This document shows, piece after piece, positions 57,554-64,000 of a stretch of 64,000 bases of DNA. The position numbers and the translations under genes were made by a program. Source of the DNA: Actinotalea alkalitolerans (GTDB lineage Bacteria; Actinomycetota; Actinomycetes; Actinomycetales; Cellulomonadaceae); the NCBI RefSeq assembly GCF_023369855.1, contig NZ_JAMBPP010000017.1, positions 1 through 64,000 on the forward strand, in the 5' to 3' direction. Every line of letters begins with the position of its first letter. The first letter of the stretch is position 1. The notes under the pieces were generated by a model, which saw only the letters and a list, made by a program, of their open reading frames with translations, did no database searches and was not told the DNA's origin.

Positions 57554-59424
57554 CAGTCGCGTCCGTAGATCTCGAACCGGGCACTGGCGACATCCGACCG
57601 CAGGCCTGTCTGCAGGTCGACGAGTGAGTACGTGAAGTTGCAGACCCGCCAGGAGGTGGAGTTGCCGGTGGTCCGGGCGATTACCCTGATCTCTCCCAGG
57701 TGCAACCGGTTCTGGTCGGTGGGAGGTCGGAAGTCACACCCCCCGGTCATCCCGGTGTAGTCGATCCGCACGCCGGTTCCCGTCCTGACGAAAGAACCGG
57801 GTGTGTCGTTGAGGCCGACGGGGACGTACCGCGCGGTTTGAGAGGAGAGACGGACGTCGTCCGCCACCGCGACCGGCGCGGTCGGTGGCGGAGCCGAGTA
57901 GGTGACTCGTACCGTCATAGTCGCGGGGGCCGACGAGATCCCGGCGGCGTCGGTCAGGACGTAGCCGAAGGTGCGCTCGAGGGCCGTGTTCTGCGGCGAG
58001 TCGTACCGCACGGTTGTGCCAGTCAGCGGCGCACCCGTGAAGGTGACACCGTCGACCTGGAGGGTTCCGCCGGCCGCAGCCCCGCTCGTTACCGTGACCC
58101 TCAACCCTGTGGGGTCGGCGTTGCCCTCGAGGAGCTTGGGTGTCAGGTCCGTCCAGGTCGGCGTGCTGGTTGGCTTGGCCGGGACCTCGAGGACCTTGTC
58201 CCCACTGACGATCGTGTTGATCAAGATGTTGACCCGGGCGACCGGGCTCTCCTGCCCCGACGTGTCCGTGTACCGGTACTCGAACCAGTCACCTCCCGAG
58301 GCGACCGACGGCGTGTAGACGACGGCGAGCCCGGACACCGTCGCGGTTCCGTTGGTCGGGGGCTCAGTGATGGTCACCAAGGCGGGCGAACCCACGTCGT
58401 TCGCCGTCACGTTGACGGTCGCGGAGGTTCCGCCCAGGACCAGCGCGGTGTCGTTGCTCGCGAGGGGTAGCAGGGTGATCTCGACCGTGGCCGGGTCGGA
58501 CTGCGCGCCACTCGCGTCCTTGATGCGGTACGTGAACGTGTATCGCCCGGAGCCGCTCGTGGGGGCCGTGTACGTGATGACGCCGTTCGTGGCTACCGTC
58601 GCGGTGCCCTGCCCGGACGCGGGCGGGCTCACGATCATCACGGGGTTGGAGGTGACCGGCCCGAGGAGGTCGTTGGTCAGGACGTTGATCGCGCGCGACT
58701 CGCCGTGCAGGAAGACCTCGAAGTCGTCCACGGCGATCGGGGTGAGGACCTGGTTCCACTTGAGATCGGAGGAGCGGTCGACCAAACCACTGAGGTGGTA
58801 GCTGCACTGATCGCCCGCGCACTGCCCGCTGGTCGATGGCCAGGTCACGACTGTGGTTACCCGGAGCATCCGCAGCATGCCTGGAGGGGTCGCGTCCTCA
58901 GCCAGGGCCGACGGCACACCTGGGAGCTTCGAGCAGACCTGGTCCGTCGACACGACGTTGCTCGGCCGGTAGCACACGCCGACGAGGGTCGTGACGGTGT
59001 ACTGCTGCCCGGAGTGAGCTCTGGTGACCACGAGTGGCACGGTCGCGTTGTCCGACGTGGTCAACCCGGTGTCCGGGTCCCACAGCGGGTAGGTCTCGTC
59101 GAGCCCGTCGATGTTGAGCGCTGCCAGTGCTGACCAGGCCGCCTCGACGTCGACCTGTCGCCGCCCGACGGCGAGGCCAGAGATCGTCGACCCGCCGGCG
59201 GTCATCGGGTTGACGGCGTAGGCGCGCTCCATGGCCTCGTTGGCGACGGCGACCGCGTTCTGTGAGCGCTGCAGGTGACTGGTGGTCTGGGTGCCCTGGA
59301 TGAAGAAGTAGAGGGCTGCCGTGGCGACGATGCCGAGCAGGACGAGCGAGACGATGACCTCGATCAGCGTCAGGCCGGAGTCGTCTGGCCGTGCGTCGGG
59401 CGTCTCGGTGCGGGACCGTGGCAT
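57553..59424 (-). CDS. PilV-like prepilin with tandem Ig-like domains
   Basis: This 623-residue prepilin has the cleavage motif G17/L18 then TLIEVIVSLVLLGI (Glu at mature position 5) and a globular part to about 225. After that come about four Ig/cadherin-like repeats (about 229-318, 321-402, 405-510 and 515-623), each with a conserved start like IAVDDFEVFLHGESRAINVLTND or SNDTALVLGGTSATVNVTANDV and strands such as GVITYTAPTSGSGRYTFTYRI. Such repeats make long, stiff, secreted stalks. The ATG at 59424 has GAGGAGG upstream. It is probably displayed at the pilus tip. Confidence 0.85.
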   Translation of the reverse strand: MPRSRTETPDARPDDSGLTLIEVIVSLVLLGIVATAALYFFIQGTQTTSHLQRSQNAVAVANEAMERAYAVNPMTAGGSTISGLAVGRRQVDVEAAWSALAALNIDGLDETYPLWDPDTGLTTSDNATVPLVVTRAHSGQQYTVTTLVGVCYRPSNVVSTDQVCSKLPGVPSALAEDATPPGMLRMLRVTTVVTWPSTSGQCAGDQCSYHLSGLVDRSSDLKWNQVLTPIAVDDFEVFLHGESRAINVLTNDLLGPVTSNPVMIVSPPASGQGTATVATNGVITYTAPTSGSGRYTFTYRIKDASGAQSDPATVEITLLPLASNDTALVLGGTSATVNVTANDVGSPALVTITEPPTNGTATVSGLAVVYTPSVASGGDWFEYRYTDTSGQESPVARVNILINTIVSGDKVLEVPAKPTSTPTWTDLTPKLLEGNADPTGLRVTVTSGAAAGGTLQVDGVTFTGAPLTGTTVRYDSPQNTALERTFGYVLTDAAGISSAPATMTVRVTYSAPPPTAPVAVADDVRLSSQTARYVPVGLNDTPGSFVRTGTGVRIDYTGMTGGCDFRPPTDQNRLHLGEIRVIARTTGNSTSWRVCNFTYSLVDLQTGLRSDVASARFEIYGRD

Positions 59425-59503
59425 AACCCCTCCTCTGGCTCTCCTGGCAGTGGCACGGCCGATGGGCCGGGGCTGTTGGCCCCGGCCCATCAGGTGTGGT
59501 CGA

Positions 59504-59935
59504 TCAGGGGCAGGCGGCGGTGGTGCTCAGGCCACCGGTCAAGCTGTTGTATGTGATGTGGGGCGCCGTGCCTGCGGTGATGGCGTTGCCAGCCGGGTTG
59601 CTCCCGACGACGCAGAAGCCAGTGGTGCCGATCAGTGTCCAGTTCACGACGTTGCCTGTGCTCAGAGTGACCTGCTGGGAGCCGACAGCGATCGTTCCCG
59701 TGCCCCCACCGGCGGCCGGGTACACCTGGTTGTCGACGAAGTGCGTCTCCAGGCCGGTGGCGACCGTCCGGAGGTCCGACTTGATCGAGGAGTCGACGGC
59801 CGACTTCCGCTGGTTCAGGAAGACCGGGATGGCGATCGCGGCGAGGATGCCGATGATGATCATGACGACGAGGAGCTCGATCAGGGTGAAACCCTGGTCC
59901 TTCTCGTCGAGGGACTTACGGATACGAGCAATCAC
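59504..59935 (-). CDS. pilA: Major type IV pilin PilA
   Basis: PilA is the main pilus subunit. The 143-residue precursor has a 15-residue leader, cleavage site G15/F16 and the typical helix TLIELLVVMIIIGILAAIAIP with Glu20. Two cysteines (in TGFCVVG and at the C-terminal AACP) can form the D-loop disulphide. The GTG at 59935 is chosen for the GGAG upstream; a longer frame to 60010 would give a non-pilin leader. It is followed by three minor prepilins and preceded by a 211-bp leader region. Confidence 0.95.
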   Translation of the reverse strand: MIARIRKSLDEKDQGFTLIELLVVMIIIGILAAIAIPVFLNQRKSAVDSSIKSDLRTVATGLETHFVDNQVYPAAGGGTGTIAVGSQQVTLSTGNVVNWTLIGTTGFCVVGSNPAGNAITAGTAPHITYNSLTGGLSTTAACP

Positions 59936-60146
59936 GAGGTGCTCTCCTTCGAGGTCAGGTACGAATGGCTTGAGGAATCGATATGTCCGATTCGGGCAAT
60001 GCTCCGGCACTGCGCCGACGCCGCGAGTGCGCCGACCCGATACCGCTTGTTCGGCCTTGCACCTGCTTCATCGGACGAGCCTCTGAAGATCTTGAGGTGT
60101 TTGTTCCCTGCATCCGCGCTTTTCACCCGTTAGGAGGAACGGCCGC
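59936..60146 (-). other. Leader region upstream of pilA
   Basis: No gene is supported between pilC and pilA. The region is less GC-rich than the coding parts and probably holds the pilA promoter and a 5' leader. TTGCCC is visible on the minus strand but without a matching -10 box. Just after pilC, CCGTT-CCTCCT-AACGG (around 60131-60146) forms a small hairpin whose loop is an anti-Shine-Dalgarno sequence. A separate control of the abundant pilin is expected from this gap. Confidence 0.45.
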
Positions 60147-61376
60147 TCACTCGATGAGCTCGAAGATGTTGAAGATGGGCATGTACAGCGCGATGATCAT
60201 CGTCCCGACGATGCCCCCGAGCACCGCGATCATGATGGGTTCGATCATGGCGGTCAGTTGCTCGGTCGCCGCCTCGACCTCCTGGTCGTAGAAGTCAGCG
60301 ATCTTGGCCAACATGGTGTCCAGGGCCCCCGTGTCCTCGCCGACGGCCATCATCTGCACCACCATCGGCGGGAATACGCTGTGCTTCGACAGCGGACCGG
60401 TGAGCGACTCTCCGCTGCGCACCGAGTCGCCGACATCCTTGGTCGCGCGTTCGATCACGACGTTGCCGCTGGTTGCACCGACGATGTTGAGGGCCTGGAG
60501 GATGGGCACACCCGCGTGGATCATCGTGCCGAAGTTTCGGGTGAAACGGGCAACTGCGATCTTCTGGAACAATGTGCCAAAAATAGGCACCTTGAGCTTC
60601 ATCGGGTCGACCTTGTCCCGAACTCCCTGCTTGTGCTTGTTCTTTCCCCACCACGCACCGAACAAGACCAGCGCGACGAGCAGAACAGGACCGCCGACCT
60701 TCATCCAGTCCGACAGGATGACGAGGATCTTCGTGGGCAGCGGGAGCTCGCCACCAAGATTCGCGAACATGTTGGCGAAGATCGGCACGATGAACAGGAG
60801 CATGCCCACGACCGCCAGGATGGCGATGATGAACACGACGACGGGATAGGTCATGGCCGACTTGACCTTGCCGCGCAGCTTGACCTCGGACTCGAAGTTC
60901 TCTGCGATGGAGACCAGCACCCGATCGAGGAACCCGCCGACCTCGCCGGCCTTGATCATGTTGATCATGAGGGGCGGGAAGACCTCTGGGTGCTTGGCCA
61001 GGGCGACCGAGAGCGCCGAACCCGTCTCGACGTCGCTGCGCACCTGGGCGACGATCTTCGCCAGCGCCTTGCTCTCGGTCTGCTCCGCCAGGATCGACAG
61101 CGCGCGGAGGATCGACAGCCCTGAGTCGATCATCGTGGCCAGCTGGCGCGAGAGGATCGCGAGGTCCTTGAGCGTGATCCGGTCCCCCAATCCGGGGATC
61201 TTGATCTCGGTCTGTAGCCCACCCGTGCTGACCTCGTTGAGTGAGATCGGGGCGATGCCCATGGTCCGGAGCCGGCTGACCACCGCAGCCTGGTTGTTCG
61301 CCTCGATCCGACCCTTGACCAGCTTGCCCTGCTGGTTGCGGACGGCGTACTCGAAGACCTTCGTCGCGGTCGCCAT
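60147..61376 (-). CDS. pilC: Type IV pilus inner-membrane protein PilC
   Basis: PilC is the membrane platform of the pilus motor. The 409-residue protein has the N-terminal FEYAVRNQQGKLVKGRIEANN segment and two T2SF domains (about 70-195 and 275-395), with membrane helices near 170-190, 220-240 and 375-400. The length is typical. It starts 1 bp after the pilT stop. Confidence 0.95.
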   Translation of the reverse strand: MATATKVFEYAVRNQQGKLVKGRIEANNQAAVVSRLRTMGIAPISLNEVSTGGLQTEIKIPGLGDRITLKDLAILSRQLATMIDSGLSILRALSILAEQTESKALAKIVAQVRSDVETGSALSVALAKHPEVFPPLMINMIKAGEVGGFLDRVLVSIAENFESEVKLRGKVKSAMTYPVVVFIIAILAVVGMLLFIVPIFANMFANLGGELPLPTKILVILSDWMKVGGPVLLVALVLFGAWWGKNKHKQGVRDKVDPMKLKVPIFGTLFQKIAVARFTRNFGTMIHAGVPILQALNIVGATSGNVVIERATKDVGDSVRSGESLTGPLSKHSVFPPMVVQMMAVGEDTGALDTMLAKIADFYDQEVEAATEQLTAMIEPIMIAVLGGIVGTMIIALYMPIFNIFELIE

Positions 61377-61377
61377 G

Positions 61378-63027
61378 TCAGGCCCCCGTCCCGCTCGCGT
61401 AGCCCGCCGAGGAGGGGTCAGCCTGCATCGCTGCGGTCATGCCCTGCCCGATGCTCGACGAACGGCCGACCAGCCGGTTGAAGTCCTCGACGTGGTGGCA
61501 CTTCTCGAGACCGGCCTCGTAGGTGATGCGGTTGGCCCGCACCAGGTCGGCGATGTGCTGGTCCATGGTGTGCATGCCCTGCTTGGCGCCGGCCTGCATC
61601 GCTGAGTAGATCTGGTGGGTCTTGCCCTCGCGGATGAGGTTACGGATCGCGGGCGTTGCCAGCATGACCTCGGTCGCCACGGCCCGCCCACCGCCGACCC
61701 GGCGGCACAGGGTCTGGCTGACGACGCCCTGGATCGCGCTCGAGAGCTGGGTGCGGACCTGCGACTGCTGGTGAGCCGGGAAGACGTCGATCACGCGGTC
61801 GATGGTCTGCGCCGCGTCCTGGGTGTGCAGGGTCGCGAACACGAGGTGGCCGGTCTCAGCAGCCGTCAGTGCCACGGATATGGTCTCCAGGTCACGCATC
61901 TCCCCCACCATGATGATGTCGGGGTCCTGCCGCAGGACGTGCTTGAGGGCGTTGGCGAAGGACAGTGTGTCTGCGCCGACCTCGCGCTGGTTGATCAACG
62001 ACTTCTTGTGACGGTGCAGGAACTCGATCGGGTCCTCGACCGTCATGATGTGGTCGCTTCGGGTCCGGTTCGCCAGGTCGACGATTGCGGCCAGGGTGGT
62101 CGACTTGCCCGAGCCGGTCGGGCCGGTCACCAGGACGAGACCGCGGGGCAGCCCCGCGAAGTTGGCGACGCTCGCCGGCACACCCAGGTCCTCGAGTTGC
62201 TTGATCTCGTAGGGGATCATCCGGAACGCGGCCCCCACCGAGTCCCGCTGCTTGTACATGTTGACGCGGAACCGCGACACACCTCGGACCGCGTAGGCGA
62301 AGTCGAGCTCGAGGTTCTGCTCGAAGGTCTCCCGCTGCTTGAGGCTGATCACCGCGTACAGGCTTCGCTGGAGGGAGTCCGCAAGCAGGACCGGGAACTC
62401 CTCGAGCGGCCTGAGAGCGCCGTCCAGGCGCACCATGGGCTGGGCACCGGCCGTCAGGTGGAGATCCGACGCACCCCGGTCGATCATCATCCTCAGAGCG
62501 GTATCGAGGTCGAGATCACCCTCCTGCGCGAGCTGCGCCATTCCGATTCGCGTGCTGCGCTCTGAGCCCTGAGGCCGGATGGGAAGTGCCTGTTCACGAC
62601 CCGGTTGTGCCGGCTGCGCTTGTGTCGGACGGTGCAGCGATGGTTTTGCCTCCTGGTGCTGCGGCGTCGGCCGAGCTGGTTCAGGTGCTGCTCGACGGGC
62701 AGACGGCTGCAGACCCTGCCGGGCGGGCATCTGACCCAAGACATGCGGCTGGCCCGAGGGGTGCTGCGGCGTCGCGCTGTGCTGCGGACCCGCAGGCTGG
62801 GCGCTGGAGGGACCCGCGGGGTAGGTCCTCGCCGGTGAGGTTGCCAAGTGACCGGCTGAGTGGCTCGCCTGATGAGCAGGCGGGGGGGGGTAGCCCCCGG
62901 GCGGCGGCCCCTGGCGTACTCCGGGGTTCTGCTGTGCAGGAGGACCAGGTGCGACCTCGTCAGCTGAGACCGGCGCCGGGCGGGAGCTCGTGGGCGCACC
63001 ATGTGGCGCGGGGTAGAACTGGTTCAC
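61378..63027 (-). CDS. pilT: Pilus retraction ATPase PilT with long N-terminal extension
   Basis: PilT is the hexameric ATPase that retracts type IV pili. The core (about 165-535) has Walker A GPTGSGKST (302-310, K308), the Asp-box TVEDPIEF, Walker B IIMVGEMRDLETI and the His-box HLVFATLHTQDA. About 160 residues before it are Pro, Gln, Ala and Ser-rich and probably disordered, unlike the usual 350-370-residue PilT. The GTG start has GGAGG 8 nt upstream. It lies between pilB and pilC. Confidence 0.94.
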   Translation of the reverse strand: MNQFYPAPHGAPTSSRPAPVSADEVAPGPPAQQNPGVRQGPPPGGYPPPPAHQASHSAGHLATSPARTYPAGPSSAQPAGPQHSATPQHPSGQPHVLGQMPARQGLQPSARRAAPEPARPTPQHQEAKPSLHRPTQAQPAQPGREQALPIRPQGSERSTRIGMAQLAQEGDLDLDTALRMMIDRGASDLHLTAGAQPMVRLDGALRPLEEFPVLLADSLQRSLYAVISLKQRETFEQNLELDFAYAVRGVSRFRVNMYKQRDSVGAAFRMIPYEIKQLEDLGVPASVANFAGLPRGLVLVTGPTGSGKSTTLAAIVDLANRTRSDHIMTVEDPIEFLHRHKKSLINQREVGADTLSFANALKHVLRQDPDIIMVGEMRDLETISVALTAAETGHLVFATLHTQDAAQTIDRVIDVFPAHQQSQVRTQLSSAIQGVVSQTLCRRVGGGRAVATEVMLATPAIRNLIREGKTHQIYSAMQAGAKQGMHTMDQHIADLVRANRITYEAGLEKCHHVEDFNRLVGRSSSIGQGMTAAMQADPSSAGYASGTGA

Positions 63028-63134
63028 AGGATCGGCCTCCGGTCTCGGCGTTCTGGCGTAGAACGCTCCCGCCGATCTATCGACCGTCGCAGGCGTCCGC
63101 TTAACCTCTCCGCCTCAGAACCGCCCAACCCACC

Positions 63135-64000
63135 TCACGCAACGACGCGCAGGATCTCCTCGATCGACGTGTCACCCAGGAGGACCTTGGTCCAGCCGTC
63201 GTCGCGCAACGTGATCATCCCCTGCTCCCGCGCGGTCCGGGCGATGTCCGCAGCCGAGGAGTGAGCGACGGCATGGCGTTCGATGTCCTCGGTCACCCGC
63301 ATGACCTCGTGAACGGCCAGGCGCCCCCGGTAGCCGGTGTTCGAGCACGCACTGCACCCCGCGGGTCGATGGATCGTCGGGATCTCCTCGCCCGGGTTCC
63401 ACGGGAACCGGGCCGCGATGAGCTCGACCTCGCTGGGCACATAGGCCTGCTTGCACTTCGAGCACAGGCGCCGGGCCAGACGCTGAGCGACGATGCAGTC
63501 CAGCGCCGATCCGACGAGGAACGGTTCGATCCCCATCTCGATCAGACGTGTCACCGCGCTCGGCGCGTCGTTCGTGTGCAACGTGGACAGCACCAGGTGA
63601 CCGGTCAAGGCAGCCTCGATGGCGATCTGGGCAGTCTCGTGATCCCGGATCTCGCCGAGGAGGACGACGTCGGGGTCGGACCGGAGGATCGACCGCAGCG
63701 CGCCCGAGAACGTCAGGCCTGCCTTGGGGTTGACCTGCACCTGGTTGATCCCGGGGAGACGGTACTCCACTGGGTCCTCGACCGTGATCACGTTGATCTC
63801 GGGGCGCGAGACCGCGTTGAGCGTCGCGTAGAGCGTCGTGGACTTGCCCGATCCGGTGGGCCCCGTCACCAAGATCATGCCGTAGGGCTTGGTGTACGAC
63901 TCCTTGTACGTCGTGTAGTTGTCCTCGAGGAACGACAGGTCACGCAGGTCCAGGCTCGCGGTGGAGTTGTCCAGGATGCGCATGACGACCTTCTCGCCCC
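63135..64000 (-). CDS. pilB: Pilus extension ATPase PilB, C-terminal part
   Basis: PilB powers pilus assembly. Only its last 288 residues lie in the window; the gene runs past the end at 64000, and its N-terminal domain (where cyclic di-GMP-binding MshEN motifs can occur) cannot be seen. Present are GEKVVMRIL, Walker A GPTGSGKST, TVEDPVEYRLPGINQVQVN, VVLLGEIRDHETA, HLVLSTLHTNDA and the zinc-binding Cys pairs CSKC and CSAC. An internal ATG at 63983 is not the start. Confidence 0.95.
   Translation of the reverse strand, partial: GEKVVMRILDNSTASLDLRDLSFLEDNYTTYKESYTKPYGMILVTGPTGSGKSTTLYATLNAVSRPEINVITVEDPVEYRLPGINQVQVNPKAGLTFSGALRSILRSDPDVVLLGEIRDHETAQIAIEAALTGHLVLSTLHTNDAPSAVTRLIEMGIEPFLVGSALDCIVAQRLARRLCSKCKQAYVPSEVELIAARFPWNPGEEIPTIHRPAGCSACSNTGYRGRLAVHEVMRVTEDIERHAVAHSSAADIARTAREQGMITLRDDGWTKVLLGDTSIEEILRVVA

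Noticed and set aside
59936-60126. Possible cyclic di-GMP (GEMM-I) riboswitch before pilA
   Set aside because: A few words resemble the aptamer, but the conserved GACGCAAAGC and the GAAA tetraloop with its receptor are absent, so I do not call it.
59932-60126. Small minus-strand frame of 64 codons between pilC and pilA
   Set aside because: It begins with GTG without a Shine-Dalgarno and its composition is not protein-like. It overlaps the pilA start and is more likely part of the leader.
60258-61124. Plus-strand frame of 288 codons opposite pilC
   Set aside because: It has no domain and mirrors the codons of pilC.

Overview
The window is very GC-rich actinobacterial chromosome. It carries several gene blocks whose content and order are typical of Actinobacteria: pafB-pafC-tatA-tatC-helY beside DUF3866, the rib operon with rpe-rsmB-fmt, priA-metK-coaBC-rpoZ-gmk-mihF-pyr, and efp-nusB near the aro genes. 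The mycobacterial-type integration host factor, the unfused lnt/ppm pair, and frequent GTG starts fit as well. A Micrococcales member, perhaps Cellulomonadaceae-like, is my best guess. That family-level guess is inference from gene order and content, and there is no rRNA here to test it. Almost all genes lie on the minus strand. No tRNA, rRNA, CRISPR array, prophage or recognisable insertion sequence was seen.

Layout. 1-3 kb: an extreme G/C homopolymer region, then ppm and lnt (lipoprotein and lipoglycan synthesis). 3-14 kb: a YtcJ-type amidohydrolase, a HelY-type RNA helicase, a diacylglycerol kinase-like lipid kinase, the Tat translocase (tatA, tatC), the DNA-damage regulators pafB/pafC, and a divergent DUF3866 gene, followed by a PH-domain protein. 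13.7-18.8 kb: hisG, hisE and the riboflavin genes ribH-ribBA-ribE-ribD behind an FMN riboswitch. 18.8-22 kb: rpe, rsmB, fmt. 22.1-22.8 kb: a two-gene plus-strand cassette (a winged-helix regulator and a PspB-like small membrane protein) set into the conserved block. 22.8-38 kb: priA, metK, coaBC, rpoZ, gmk, mihF, then the pyrimidine operon pyrR-pyrB-pyrC-(PH protein)-carA-carB-pyrF with a PyrR-binding-loop match in its leader.

38-45 kb: an AraC-type regulator divergent from putA (proline catabolism), and a membrane GGDEF-EAL protein. 44.7-48.6 kb: nusB and efp, then a SatD-like/membrane-protein pair and a DUF559 nuclease-like gene bracketed by repeats, all lying between efp and aroQ. 48.2-51.7 kb: aroQ-aroB-aroK-aroC (shikimate pathway). 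51.7-64 kb: a type IV pilus operon, transcribed pilB-pilT-pilC-pilA-(Ig-domain pilin)-(PilW-like)-(lectin-domain PilX-like)-pilD-pilM-pilN-pilO, ended by a perfect 15-bp hairpin before aroC.

Three themes stand out. First, at least a dozen genes have a TANNNT box 6-8 nt before the start codon and no Shine-Dalgarno, so leaderless transcription looks common, including a nearly palindromic two-way promoter between pafB and DUF3866. Second, several leaders carry readable RNA control (FMN riboswitch with a start-site-masking hairpin; PyrR loop beside the pyrR ribosome binding site). Third, the pilus operon encodes two unusual minor pilins, one with tandem Ig-like domains and one with a ricin-type QxW lectin region, which suggests an adhesive pilus tip. 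The most novel candidates are that pilus tip, the repeat-flanked DUF559 gene, and the two-gene regulator/membrane-protein cassette.
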